Part shown: one piece after another, positions 12,342 through 23,969 of the stretch
Layout: every line of letters starts with the position of its first letter
Position numbering within the stretch: the first letter of the stretch is position 1
Assembly: GCA_021521415.1 (NCBI GenBank)
Contig: JAIQDT010005792.1
Span: 62,001-126,000, forward strand
Direction: 5' to 3'
From: Bidens hawaiensis
Taxonomy: Eukaryota > Streptophyta > Magnoliopsida > Asterales > Asteraceae
Length of the DNA stretch: 64,000 bases
Notes under the pieces: generated by a model
What the model saw: the letters and a program-made list of their open reading frames with translations, nothing else
Databases searched by the model: none
Told to the model about the DNA's origin: nothing
Program-made: the position numbers and the translations under genes

Positions 12342-12542
12342 ACGCGGGGGGGGCTATTAGCCGATAATATCAAAACTAATATTATTAGCATATATATTTT
12401 GTTATTAAATGTAATCTTTACGTAGTTAGGCATGATTGCTTTTCCTATGTTAGCTCCCTAATTATAGCTTTCTAAGTATAAGCTCTTGTATTATATATAC
12501 GATTGTAATATTGTAATAATCAAGCAAAACATATTACTTTCA
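12342..12542 (+). repeat. Copia polypurine tract and 3' LTR
   Basis: A polypurine tract with a run of eight or more G at about 12344-12353 is followed by a short LTR of about 188 bp starting near 12355 (TATTAGCCGATAATATC, the first G of TG mutated) and ending TTTCA at 12542. It contains a TATATATA-type promoter region and the tail of the element. The 5' LTR lies beyond the Athila insertion. Confidence 0.6.
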
Positions 12543-13130
12543 CCCCTTTGGTTTTTTTTAATAAGGGTCCAAATTATCATCTTTCAACTTAAAATCCATT
12601 TTCTATTAGAAAATACACATACTCCATAAATGAGAAAAGAACAAAAACATATCAACTTTGGTATAAATAATTAAAACATGTTGCTCAACTTGGCATGAAA
12701 AACATTAAAAACATGAAATCCAACTCATTTAAAAAAAAAAAACCGCAGGTTGCAGCCGGCCAAAGGCGACCTCCCTTTATCATCGAATAAATTTTTTAGT
12801 TACAATTAATAAATTATATCTTCTTAATGCTAATAATATTTTCTTTATTGTATGAAGTTACTGAAGTAGCTTTAATTAATTATTATTTTTCATATCCATT
12901 TTTTCTTGTTCATTTCGTAATCGTACAATAAAAATCAACCGTGATTTCCAATTTTATTGCATTAGTCTCAGTTAGACATGGTTATTTATTAATAGGTAGT
13001 GCTATTCAACGAGTTTTAGTTCGTGGATTGGCAATTAAACTCAACATGAACCTGAAATTTTACATGTATCTGAAACCATACGTTTTACACATAACACACA
13101 TAAACATAAACACGATACGTGTTACAATCA
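12543..13130. other. Intergenic, no feature recognised
   Basis: AT-rich sequence with an A-run at about 12730. I see no gene or clear repeat boundary. Confidence 0.5.
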
Positions 13131-13329
13131 TGGATTGACATAAACCTGACCCTTTAATCTAATATATATTTTTTTCACATGTTATCTAATAAGTATAAAA
13201 GAGAAGTTTGGTGTCACATGGATTGACATAAACCTGACCCTTAAACATAATATATGTTTTTTTCATTGTAAATTGTTTGGATGTTTTTATGATATTAAAA
13301 GTAGTATAAAAGAGAAGTTTGGTGTCACA
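13131..13329. repeat. Diverged direct duplication, two units of about 90-110 bp
   Basis: The block beginning TGGATTGACATAAACCTGAC at 13131 and ending AGAAGTTTGGTGTCAC at about 13217 recurs at 13219-13327 with substitutions and an insertion in the middle. The open frames across it are not coding. Confidence 0.7.
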
Positions 13330-13548
13330 AATCTTATTTTTGATTATTTTAATTGATTTTTCTTTGTTAAATAAATTAAAAATAGAAGTTGTTAATATAG
13401 TTTGATTTGCTTTGGTGGTAAGAGAACCATGTTCCACATTTGCAATTCAAGTTCAAGCCTTTCCTTTGGAAAATCTTATCCCTCTTATATCGTTAGTCAT
13501 TTTTCTTCCTTTTTTAGTTTTTTTACTTTTAAGGTGCTTTTATAATTA

Positions 13549-14820
13549 CTAGCAGAAGAGCTTGCGCTTTGCAACGGGAAATGGTAAAATAACGCACGTC
13601 ACCAAAATTGACCGAATTCATATCGACTTACCGGCTCAACGCTTGGGTTTTACCACCGTCCAAGTTTTACTGACCTGCCATGCACAACGCGCTAGGTGAA
13701 AAACTAGTTGTATACATAAGATAAATAGTTTTGCTCGGCGCCGCTATTTTTTATTTTTTATTATTTTATTGTTTTTTTTCCCTTTTAGATTTGAACATGT
13801 TAATTTGACCAAATATTGTTTTGCATTTGGTATCGTAACTAGTCTAGAGCATATACACAAATTCCTTTAATAAAAGGTGACGACACCATAGCTAAACCAA
13901 AAATAAAACACATCAATACCCGAACACAATAAATTAACATATTTAAGAAAAAAATGAACAAAACATGTGGCTTGCAGTGGTAAACTGATGACAAATCGGT
14001 CGCTATCGCTTTACGACATTGAAATTGACCAATAAATAAATTTGTTAACGCCAAAATATAACAAATTAACATTTATATAATAAAAAGAAAAAATAACCCA
14101 TGGAAGACAAAAGAAAAAAATAACCCTTGAATTGCGGCGGCAAGATGATGCTGATTCAGTCGGTATCAACACTATCGGCACTGAATTGTAAAATAAAATA
14201 GTAAGCCAAAAAAGTAATATATGAAAATAAAACAAAAAAGGGTAGCGTAGCAATACAGCGCAACCGAGCAGCGATGCGAATTTGATCAGTATCGGTTAAT
14301 TTTGTAACAATAACGACAATATACCCAAAAAAGTAAACGCATAAAATTGTATTGACGCTCGTATAGTTTATGATAAAAAAACATAGTTAAGATGACATCT
14401 AATCGATTGGTAAAACCCGGACGGTGCAATTATGAGTCAACGTGAATTCGGTCAGTATCATGTTACAACACTGGAACCAACCAAAAAATAATTTGTCAAC
14501 GCCCAAATACAACATATTTACATGTTTAAAAAACATACACATGCACTACGATGGTGAACCGACACAAATAAGGTTAGTATTGGGTCAATACACCAAATTG
14601 AACAAAAGCAAAAGACAAATTTGTCAACGCCTAAACACAACAAATTAACATATTATAAAAAATTCGTGGTTAACCAACAAATTAAAACAAAACTTGCATG
14701 CTTCGAAACGAATTCAGTCAGTATCGACTATATCAACACTAAATCGTAAACATAAATTAGTAAATGATAAAAGTATAATATAACTATATATAGAAAAAGA
14801 TAAAAAAGAAAGAAATTTGA
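13549..14820 (-). mobile_element. Candidate non-autonomous Helitron with internal degenerate repeats
   Basis: On the minus strand the 3' end would be at 13549: a CCCGTTGCAAAGCGCAAG stretch with a short TTGC/GCAA stem, then CTAG followed by host T, the layout of a Helitron terminus. A possible 5' TC end preceded by A lies at about 14820. Inside are four or five diverged copies of a unit containing CAACGCC(C/T)AAA(T/C)ACAACA and GAATTCAGTCAGTATC (about 13916, 14040, 14444, 14490, 14621, 14709). No protein is encoded. The 3' end is reasonable; the 5' end is a guess. Confidence 0.35.
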
Positions 14821-14975
14821 TGTGACACACCTGCATACTACTGCGTAGTTCAATAACGTAATTATGATACCAAGTCATTATTATTTATCTATAGTATAAT
14901 GTACCCTCATTTAAACGTTCTCCGGATACAAATGACTCCATCGCCTCCTGATGAGCCATTTTGGAGTAAGTCCTC

Positions 14976-17133
14976 TATAACATCCCGTTTTTCGGGTTCG
15001 GTTAATAATTAAAATACAAGTTATTATAAGTCAAGCTAGTGTTGGGTTAAATGGATATGGGTTATAGACTTGGGCTATGAAAGAAAGAGGAAAGGACCAT
15101 GGGCTTAAGCCCATGATCCATAATTATATAAGTCATTAAATGGCCTTTAATCATTCATTTCACACATTCCATAGACCTCCCAAAACACACACTTAAACTC
15201 TCTCTCTAGTCTCTCTCTCTCTCTAGACCGAAACCAAGAAGGAAACCGATCCCGACCCAAGGTATGATAGTATTTTATTGTATGAGCTTAAACCCGTTAG
15301 ATATAAACACGAAACGACGAGCCGACGCCGTTAAAACCGTTTAAGTCACGAGATCCGGGTGGAATCGGGTATAAACCGAACCTATGATGAGCTTAGGGGT
15401 CACCCTAGCTCAGATTTGGATCGAATGGGACGAAAAACGGTGTAAAAACTAGTTAAAACTCGTTTTTCGGACGTGTTCGCGGTTTTCCGGCGGCCTTCCG
15501 GCAAAGGCGACGCCGGAAAAGTATGTACGAGGTTAAGGGATGTCAGGGAATGTTCTGACCTAACCCTAGTTCGCTAAGGAATAACCAACAAATTAAAGTG
15601 ATTCGCTAGCTGATTCGCCTAAGTAAACATAACGAACTAACTTCAGTTCGTTAAGGGGAAAGGATAGCGAATTACCCTTGATTCGCTATAGTTAAAAGAT
15701 AACGAATTGAAAGGTCCAATTCATTTCATAGACTGGTTCGTTATGGACTGATTCGTTAAGGGTCCAGTTCGTTAGAAGGGTTCGATTCGTTAAAATAACC
15801 AGTTCGTCATGACAAGTCAGTTCGTTAAGGATAAGTAACGAACTAGGAGTTTGGCAGGATGACAAAAACAGTCCCTGGACTTAGAAAAGAATGATTTAAT
15901 TACAAAGAAGCCCTCGGATTTTAAGTAGCAAATTATTTAATGATTCAAAATCCTAATGGAAAATGTGTAAAGACAGTTAATGAAAATAAAATTTTTCCAA
16001 GCTGACCTGGCAACTTAACCCCAGCCAGGGGCTCTGCCCCTTGGACCCCGCTAGGGGCTACCGCCCCGAGGACCCCCATTCGTTGAGGGTAATAATTAAA
16101 CTAGAAAGACGATACGTGTAGTGATAGTTTACTGAAACATATAATTATTACACTGTTAGTCGTGCACAGCTCAAGAAGGGAATAACCGTAAACGATGAAC
16201 GCAACCGCATTGAGGTGAGTTTCTAGCCCTACTTCCTTGTTATGTTTTCGGGGCTGTGTGCATACTCGATGTGATAGTTAATACACTTACCTTAAGTGGT
16301 AAGTTTATGCCTTGTATGATTTATGTATGATGATTTCTTGACGGTGCGTGAACGATCTTCGGATATTGCATGTACCGTCAGGTGGTAGCTAAAGATGTGA
16401 TTGCCATGTATGATGTAAGATAAGATGCATGTATGAATATATATGATATATGCATAATGTACGTATGATATGTTAATGGTATGTGAACGCTCTTCGGAGA
16501 TTGCACGTATTGTCAGGAACAGTATTTAAGAACAGGTATGGTATGAAGCTATGGAAGAAAGGGTACCGGACCCTAATAATATCCGAGGATGAAGGGTACC
16601 GGACCCCAATAATATCCGAGGATTAAGGGTGACCAGACCCTAATAATATCCGAGGATGAAGGGTGACCGGACCCTAATAATATCCGAGGTATGTAGGGTG
16701 AAACGCCCTTTATAATGTATGGTTAGATATGAATGTGTATGGACGAATGCTGAACATGATATGTATGTAATGCGTACCGTCGGGCACGTATATGTGTATG
16801 AAAAGTAAGTTATGTGATTAACTAGAACTCACTCAGCGTAGCTGACTTTTAGTATGCACGCAGGCAAATAGGTTAAGGCAGCTCGCGTGAATGAAGACAC
16901 ATGGTATGGAATCGAAGATACTGGCATCTCGAACAAATGTTGTGATGTTTTAAAGACTATGTTTTTCTTTAATTGACTACGGATGTTTTATAAGACATGA
17001 TTTGATGGTTATGTAAAATGTTATGGTTGAAGTTTTATTATTCCGTGAAAGTTTTTATTAACTCTGATATTTAGAATTGCGTTTATGAGTAAATCCAACG
17101 TTAAAGTAGGGCTACCGGTAACGGGGCCTTACA
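14976..17133 (+). mobile_element. Solo LTR of a Ty3/gypsy element with TCCTC target duplications
   Basis: The LTR opens TATAACATCCCG (the usual TG mutated to TA) and ends GGGGCCTTACA. It is flanked by a perfect 5-bp duplication, TCCTC, at 14971-14975 and 17134-17138, with no internal region, so two LTRs recombined and left one. Within it: an 18-bp palindrome CATGGGCTTAAGCCCATG at 15098-15115, a pyrimidine-rich leader at about 15190-15225, an array of TTCGTTA/TAACGAA motifs (15560-15850), a GC-rich hairpin-prone block (16020-16080), and a 33-bp tandem array (16561-16692). It is homologous to the minus LTR at 25311-30306 and the plus LTR from 62444. Confidence 0.85.
16561..16692 (+). repeat. 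Four tandem 33-34 bp units inside the solo LTR
   Basis: Units start at 16561, 16594, 16627 and 16661. Each contains a form of GGGT(A/G)CCGGACCC followed by TAATAATATCCGAGGA. Similarity is about 90 percent by eye. A trailing partial unit follows. Confidence 0.85.
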
Positions 17134-17138
17134 TCCTC

Positions 17139-17439
17139 TTAAAAAACTCAATACTAGTGGGATCGTTTCCTAACAACCCACAACAATTAAAAGTTATTGG
17201 TTATTTATAAAAAAAAACAAATGTAAAACAAAGTTAAAAAAAACTCACCAACTTCTTTGTATTCTAAACCTTTACCAAAACAACTCATAACCCAACAAAC
17301 CACTTCCTTTTTAACCCAAACCATAACCATGCCTATCCTATCTACCACCCATTCAAGTTCACCCTCAATTACCAAAACACCAATCCTAACCGCAACCTCT
17401 TTGTCCAGTGGTAAGTACAAGAAGTATCCAGTGTACACG
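17139..17439. other. Flank between solo LTR and decayed coding sequence
   Basis: AT-rich, then a C-rich stretch reading as Ser/Thr/Pro-rich codons on the plus strand (17257-17454). It could be the 5' part of the decayed coding sequence that follows, but no continuous frame links them. Confidence 0.3.
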
Positions 17440-18879
17440 AATCCTATCCTTTGATAGGATTGTGGCTCTGGAAGAATCTAATGCAAAAAGAGCTGAACGA
17501 GAGAAGGTTATGCTGAATTCAGCATGAAGCAAAAAAGAGAGGATGGAGGAGATTGAGAAGGAAATGGCAGTTGATAGGGAAAGAATGGAGAGGTTGGAGA
17601 AAGAAAAGGTTGCTAGTTAAGCCAAGATTACTAGGCAGCATAATCAAATTGAAACTCTCCAAAAGCGAGTGGAAATTGAGCAAATCTTGGGAAACAATCA
17701 ATCCCTTCTCCTCGCTGAACGGTCTGCTGAAGTTGCTAGATTGGAGTGTAGGATCGTTTTTCTTGAAAATGATCTACCATCCTCAACCAACATCAAAGAA
17801 AGTCTAAAAACTGAGTTGAGATCAGAGGTTGATAGGTTGAAGTGTGAGATTGAAATATTGGAGTTAAGGGTTGCATTCCATGAGAGTGATATCGGGTGCT
17901 CAATTGAGATCACCCAGCTAGAATCAGAGATTAAGAGGCTTAAGGCCGGAAATGAAAAGAAAAAGAGATTAAACGAGCTCCATATCAAGTTTAATGAAGA
18001 TCTTGCTGAAAAGTAAACTCTGCTTCTGAGCTTATGAAGATGACTGATGAAGATGTTGATGATCTAAACAAGCGGTTGAAGACAATTTTTGGAAGTTGGG
18101 TGAACTCCGATGTCGAGGATAAGTGGTAATAAGAAGAAGAAAAGACAATCCGCTATGACTGCACTTGTAGTTGGTGGTGCAAGTGGTAGTGGTGCTGGTG
18201 CTAGTGGTTTGGGTGTTGATGATGCTATGGTTGTTGGAACAGTTGTCGGTACTGAAATTGTTTATGGTGAAGATAATGATAGTGATGATGAAGATGATGA
18301 GGAAAAAGATGGGAAATATATGATGATAAATCGGGTGATGATGACGACGACACTAATGATGGAAATAATGATGGTGGTAATGGAGGTGATGGTGTTGGTG
18401 GTGGAAGTGGAGCAGGTAATGAAACTGCCCCACATGATGATCCCTCTGTTGACGATGCCGCCAAGAAAATAAGAGATCGATATGCGGCTCTGGATGAGGA
18501 TTTTCAGTCTATTTTTGTTCCTACTATGCTTGCAGGCACTGACCCTCAAGAAAATGAAAATAAGTTGGCATTTGACTATGAAGACTACCTCAACTACTCA
18601 CCAAATACAGATACACCAGAACCGGAAGTCAAAGATCCTGCCCCAGAGACTGCTGTTGTTATTTCACTTCTAGTTAATGCTACTAATACCTCTCATGTGC
18701 CAAAGCCAAGAAAGAAGAAGTGGCATTGTCTCAACAAAGTTGACTTTTTGAAGCTATATGAGTCTCCTCTACGTACACTCGAAGATCACAACAAAGTAAA
18801 CACGGATGAAATAGTTGAAAAGTTCAACAAGTTTGTTCGCTACATTGTTGACAACCAACTATTCGACCGTGACTACTAA
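17440..18879 (+). pseudogene. Decayed coding sequence: coiled coil, acidic Gly/Asp linker, basic C-terminal domain
   Basis: Plus-strand open pieces line up through at least two frame changes and several stops. Residues at 17560-18015 form a long Leu/Glu/Lys/Arg heptad coiled coil; a TAA at 18014-18016 is followed in another frame by SELMKMTDEDVDDLNKRL to about 18125; 18130-18470 is Gly/Ser- then Asp-rich (acidic, low complexity); 18470-18879 is a smoother domain containing DRYAALDEDFQSIF, PRKKKWHCLNKVDF and ESPLRTLEDHNKVNTDEI, ending DRDY and a stop. I do not recognise the family. It could be a retroelement-associated ORF (the solo LTR lies just upstream) or an old host gene copy. Confidence 0.45.
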
Positions 18880-19649
18880 TTCGAGTACGAGACGGATTGA
18901 AGACGGAAGCTGCAAATAATACTAAAGACTAGAGAAAGATTGTGGTCATATTCAGTTAACTAAGTTAGAGCTCGTGCTTCACACAGGAAGAAAATATTAA
19001 AAAAAATAAAAAGTTATTATATGTAATACGTAAACTCAATTATTTCATATAATAACTTTCTTTATGACCTTTTTATTAAGTTTTTGATATATTATGCACT
19101 ATAATTTTAAGTTGAAAATCAAATCTTGGTGTTTGGTTTATTCAATACAAAACGTTCATACCGATATTGTTATATTAAATGTTGTGTATATATTAATAAT
19201 ATTTATAACAAAATGTTGTCGCCGATTTAAAACTAAATATACAAATACTAAGGTTTTGTTGCAAAAGAAAAATAAAGAAAAAATATATTATATTTAAAAA
19301 TAAAAGAGATACGATGAACAATCTTAAATGGTTGTTTTAAAGAGATATGAGAAGACAATGTGATATTGTGAATTATGGAAATGTTAGCAATTAAATAAAA
19401 TTTTAGTTTTATACTTGAAGAAAAATCATATTTATATATGTTAAATCAAGAAATCAAACACAATTACTACTTTAGTGGAGTTGGTAAACACCTTTGGTTT
19501 GAAACATAAGGTCTTAGGTTTGAAACCCGTATCACACAATAATTTCAAAATTTTCTAAAGTCTTATGGGTCATTGGTTATAATAGGTAAACATGTCATGG
19601 ATAATAATATAATAGGAAATAGTGACATGGTATCTACTTGACATCCTAT
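18880..19649. other. AT-rich intergenic with a possible SINE-like segment
   Basis: Mostly AT-rich. At about 19472-19545 the segment with GTGGAGTTGGTAAACACC and GGTTTGAAACCC about 30 nt later resembles A and B boxes of an RNA polymerase III promoter as in tRNA-derived plant SINEs. Boundaries and a 3' tail are not clear. Confidence 0.3.
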
Positions 19650-20062
19650 GTGGAGTGTCTAGTTAAATGACATGTGGACAAAATTGTGTTACTTTAATAA
19701 ATTAGTTATTAGTCTTTTGTATTATTTTGTTTTGTGTTCGGTTGAATTATATTAGCTTTTGTTTTCCTTTGTAATATTTGGGCCAAAGGCCATTGTAAAC
19801 AAGCCCAATGGGCCGAAATAATGAAAGAATGATGCATGGAACTTGCACTATAAATAGTGCAAGCTTCCATGCATGCAATAACCTTTTGAAAAATTTATTT
19901 CACTAACTCCCACTTTCTCTCTATCTTATCAATTTCTTTCCATAAATAGCAAATGACTCAAACCAACAAGACCCGAAATCTCGATTGCTTGTATGTGATT
20001 TCGCTAGCATACAAGTGAGATTAATTCAAGAACTAGTTGTTTGATCCCGTCATAAGGACCTA
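19650..20062 (+). promoter_or_regulatory. LTR-like promoter block with TATA box inside a hairpin
   Basis: The stretch contains TGGGCC/AAGCCCA elements (19784-19815), a TATA box CTATAAATAG at about 19848-19857, and a pyrimidine-rich leader (19895-19935), then ends near CATAAGGACCTACA at about 20062. This order resembles an LTR of a copia-type element, but no primer-binding site or coding region follows, so it may be a solo LTR or a relic promoter. The TATA box is at the centre of a 41-nt near-perfect inverted repeat (19833-19873). Confidence 0.35.
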
Positions 20063-20955
20063 CAATTAGTACTAAACAAAATGCTATGTGTGCCGTATAT
20101 TTAATTTAACTAACATGACCCGAACGGCTAAACTCTAGGGTTAGTATGTGTCGGTTTAGTTCGATTATAGAGGGAGGAGTATAACTAATATTTTGGTTTC
20201 TAAATTTTCATAACTGATCAATTGAATTGTTTTGGTTATTGAGGAAAGTGCCTAGGTTAATTGGATTAACCGTTGGTTCTGTTGCATGTAAAGTTGTTAG
20301 TGTTGTCAAATTCAGACTTGTTTTCTTTAATAAACCAATCAAGTATGTGTTAGTTAAATAAATAAGATTAAAATGAATTTACTCTTTAAAAAAAATGTTT
20401 ATATCAAATTTTCTGTGATATATAATTTTGTTTTTAATAAAAAATAATCAAATTTATTTTATTTATACAAATATATAACAAAATTAATTTATAGAACTTC
20501 GATCCAGTATTACAAGAAAAAACCAAACCACTTCATTTTGTAATTTATGATTCAATTATGTACTTTTCGTGACTCCTGTAACCTAAACCAAAAGTAAGCC
20601 TACAGTAACACCAGCAAACTAATCTTCTATGAACATATAATATAAATTTATGATTATGCAACATTGTAGTTTCCTTCGAGAATTCCAGAGAAATATTATA
20701 AAGTAACAAAACAATAAAGCCAAAAGGCATATGCTGCATATAAAGTTTCTATATGCAAGTTGGTCCTCCTCCTTGTGTCCCCCCAAATAAATTCAAACTA
20801 ACTACATGTAACTTGCAAACCCCATTCTCAATCTTCACGCATATCTCATGTCTTCATATAATATACAAAACATCTCGTATCGTATCTTATCATATCATTA
20901 GATTCTACGTTCAACCGTCTCACTTAACTTAAACCCAAACAAAAATCAAGAAATC
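20063..20955. other. AT-rich region and 5' flank of the PYL locus
   Basis: No coding signal. The last 200 bases are richer in C on the plus strand and hold a TATA-like ATATAATATA at about 20858, plausibly the promoter and 5' UTR of the ABA-receptor locus that follows. Confidence 0.4.
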
Positions 20956-21542
20956 ATGTGTTCCTCAATTCAAACCCAAACTATTCAACAAAACAACCCT
21001 AATAAATCCACCATGAACCACCTTCCGCCGTCTATTTACATCCCGGAAGACCTCTACCGCCACCACCGCCACTCGGTGTCACACAACCAGTCTTTTTCAA
21101 TAATAATTCAGTCAATACCCGCCCAGGTTGAGACCGTGTGGTCCGTAGTCCCGCGTTTCGACAACCCGCAGGCGTACAAGCACTTTCTCAAGTGATCATG
21201 GGAGACGGTGACGTGGGATCCGTGAGGGAGGTTCGGGTAGTGTCGGGTTTACCGGCCGAATCCAGCATGGAGCGGCTTGACATCCTTGATGATGAACGGC
21301 ATGTTATAAGCTTTAGCGTTGTTGGTGGTGACCACCGGCTGAAAAACTACCGGTCTGTTACGACCCTTCATTCGACACCAACGTGTAGTGGCAGTACCAC
21401 CGTGGTGGTGGAGTCATATGTGGTGGACGTGCCGCCGGAGAATACTAAGGAAGAAACGTGTGTGTTTGTGGAAACTATCGTACGATGTAACCTGTTGTCA
21501 TTGAAGCACATCGCACAAAATTTGGCCTATAACAACAAATAA
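20956..21542 (+). pseudogene. PYL: PYR/PYL/RCAR abscisic-acid receptor, frameshifted
   Basis: Single-exon START-like ABA receptor resembling the intronless PYL4/5/6 group. Frame 1 (20956-21195) reads to [12 protein letters not shown] and then stops; the same protein resumes one frame over ([19 protein letters not shown]) and runs to 21542. Family members have a short Ser-Cys-His-Val segment at the break; its absence fits a loss of about 10 bp at 21192/21193. The ABA-contacting Lys (FLK), gate loop SGLPA and latch HRL are all present. One family-invariant Arg before RFDNP reads Pro. In cells such proteins bind ABA and then inhibit clade-A PP2C phosphatases. It is either a young pseudogene or a sequencing indel. 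The ATG at 21013 is an alternative start. Confidence 0.85.
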
Positions 21543-22400
21543 AGAAAATGGTTCTTGTTCTTTTAATTACAGTTAGTAATTTAGTATTAGCCTATATATA
21601 TAATTTTTCATGGGATTTTTATCAGGTTTTGTTAATTTCATGGTGAAATGCTATGAAATTGATCTGCCAGATAGAGTACTCTCATGTTAATAATATATCG
21701 TTTTCATTTTACTTTTCTATCATCGATGTCTTTCAATATCTTTTAATAACTTGTACGTAGAGATGCTAGATGTTTATTCATAGATTATTAGTTGAAATTT
21801 ATAGCTTTTTGTTTAATTTATTTCTCGTATAAAGAATAAGGGTTTTCAACTGTAATTACTTGTTTATTAAAAACTCAAATTTGAATGTTTACTTAAAGCG
21901 CTAATAAATTGAGTCGATTCTCTAGCTACTTGGTATAGAGATCAAAAAAATGATTAACCTTATGCCAAGACAAGTAGTCAAGTAGGCAACTTCTTTCACA
22001 TATAGCATGCAAGTTTACAAGGTAACACATGTGTTGTTTTAACGTCACGTAATATTAAGAATACATGTTAAATGCCTAGTAACATTAATGTAGACTAGCT
22101 AGAGATGGAGTGTAGCCATCAGTAATTACTTACCGAAAGAGCCCCCGTCACCAAGAAAATGGAAATTAATGTAAACTAGTGTTTTATCCGGTGGTCCGAT
22201 AATCGTCGGGTAAGTCAGAACTGTTTAAACGTAACCGTTGTTTTGCAGTGGTGCCTTAATGTTGGTTCGGTTTATTAACATATAAAAAGTTAAAAATTCT
22301 AAAATGACATTTTTTTATCGGTAAAACCCGGGTGTTAGCAAATCCCGAGCCATAGTCATAAATCGCTAACAAATTATAATTATAACTATTATAATAATAA
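21543..22400. other. 3' flank of PYL and AT-rich intergenic
   Basis: No gene seen. The first 200 bases are probably the receptor 3' UTR. Confidence 0.5.
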
Positions 22401-22429
22401 TTAGTATGAGAGCCCGTGTAAAACACGGG
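22401..22429 (-). mobile_element. Helitron-type 3' terminus (hairpin plus CTAA)
   Basis: On the minus strand a perfect 7-bp stem CCCGTGT / ACACGGG with a 3-nt loop (22413-22429) is followed 8 nt later by CTAA and then T (22404-22400). This is the plant Helitron 3' layout. The element body would extend to higher coordinates; I could not place its 5' TC end. Confidence 0.45.
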
Positions 22430-23519
22430 ATGATCTAAATAATTAAGCTACAAATAAAGAAATGCATAATGTATATAGAAAAATGTATTACTCTATACTT
22501 GTATCATTATATATAAATTGATTTTATTTATATCACAAAATGATGCACGTGCAAAAACATACTCAAAAATACTTCATCTATTGAAAATTTATTCTCAGTA
22601 TTATATGTGTATAACTGAAGGAATTTGGTTATGAACCAACTTGAAGGATACTTCTCATATAATAATAATTTTGAGATACACCATGAAAAAAAGTTGATAA
22701 GTTTGAGGGCTTCTCGACTTTGCCAATTGACAAAAAAAATAACGTGTTAATGTGAATGGTTTGCTTGACTTAAGTATAATTTTGTACGACATACTTCACA
22801 TACAACATTTTGATCACTATTTAAGGAAAAATAAATGTTGACACAAATGTTTATAATTTGATAAAAGTTAAAAGTATTGATAGGCCTAGAGGTGGCATGT
22901 CAGAAGTGTTTGTCATTTTTTCTTAAATTTCAATAACCATGGGAAAAATACTCAATGTGCAAAATCCCGAATCTTTTAACTATTTCCAAAAATGTCATTA
23001 AAAATAAATTCGAAACTCAATAACATTTAAAATTCTAACTTTCATTTGTTTAACATTTCAAGTCAAAATTTTGAACCCGTAATAAGTTTGGCGATAAATC
23101 TATTTGCATAATCAATTTTTTAAAAATATTCAGATTACCCATTTTTACCCTTATCAAATTTGTGTCAAATGTAGTTAATTTATACCAAACGATCTGTTTA
23201 CCAACTTTTAACCCGTAACAATCAAATTTTAGTTTCACAAAAAACCCGAAACAATCCTTGATAAAAAAAACCCAAGAAACTAAATATGATAAACTTTATT
23301 ATATTTGAAAGTGAATGATATATACAATCCTTACAATTTAACACGTATGGTTTACAAAATTAACCAAAAAATAAATAGATAGATTTAAAAAATATATTTG
23401 TAATTTATAAATTTATATGACAATGTACAAAAAGCCCAATAGATAAATGGATTTATTTTAAAAAAATGGATCAACTTTTAAGTATATATTTTTAATTTAA
23501 TGATTAAAAAAATTACTTC
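22430..23519. other. AT-rich intergenic, possibly Helitron body
   Basis: No coding signal; short open frames here are not supported. It may include the body of the Helitron whose 3' end is at 22401. Confidence 0.4.
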
Positions 23520-23535
23520 ATAAATTGAAAGCATA

Positions 23536-23757
23536 TTAAAGTTTTTTTAATTTATTTACAATCTTCAACAATATGTAACATACGGCCTCTCGCACCACAA
23601 ATATTGTCTGTTTTGCCCACCAAGAGCTCACGGATTTGCTTTTGGTTGCCCAAGTGGAGACTTCCCAGGAGGTCACCAATTCTGCTAATATTTCCAGCTG
23701 AACACGCTCAATTGTGGAGCTCTGCTCTCGTCCACTGCCATTAAGCCCAAAACGCAT
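23536..23757 (-). other. GC-richer open segment of unknown origin downstream of the Tat gag
   Basis: About 73 codons on the minus strand stand out in GC content from the AT-rich flank to the left. A second frame reads RIGDLLGSLHLGNQKQIREL, which looks equally protein-like. I do not recognise either. It lies in the downstream direction of the Tat element gag and may be a degraded part of it or a captured fragment. Confidence 0.25.
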
Positions 23758-23969
23758 TGGTGATTTAAGAGGCGATGTATTTACTTATGAACCAAGGATC
23801 ACTTATGAACCAAGGTTAATGTCTAAAGACATGTGATTATAAGTGTTACCACTTGGTTGATTGAACGTTGGCATCCCAGAAGAGTAGCCAAGATAAGAAG
23901 CATCTGCTATATTAGTTGGTCCACTAGAGGCAATGGTCTTCATGGGGATGATGTCTCCTTCGTGGACCT

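Noticed and set aside
16561..16692. CRISPR-like evenly spaced repeats
   Set aside because: Contiguous 33-bp tandem units without unique spacers, inside a plant LTR.
18225..18549. Ser/Pro- and Ile/Ser-rich minus-strand ORFs
   Set aside because: Shadows of the plus-strand acidic Gly/Asp-coding region.
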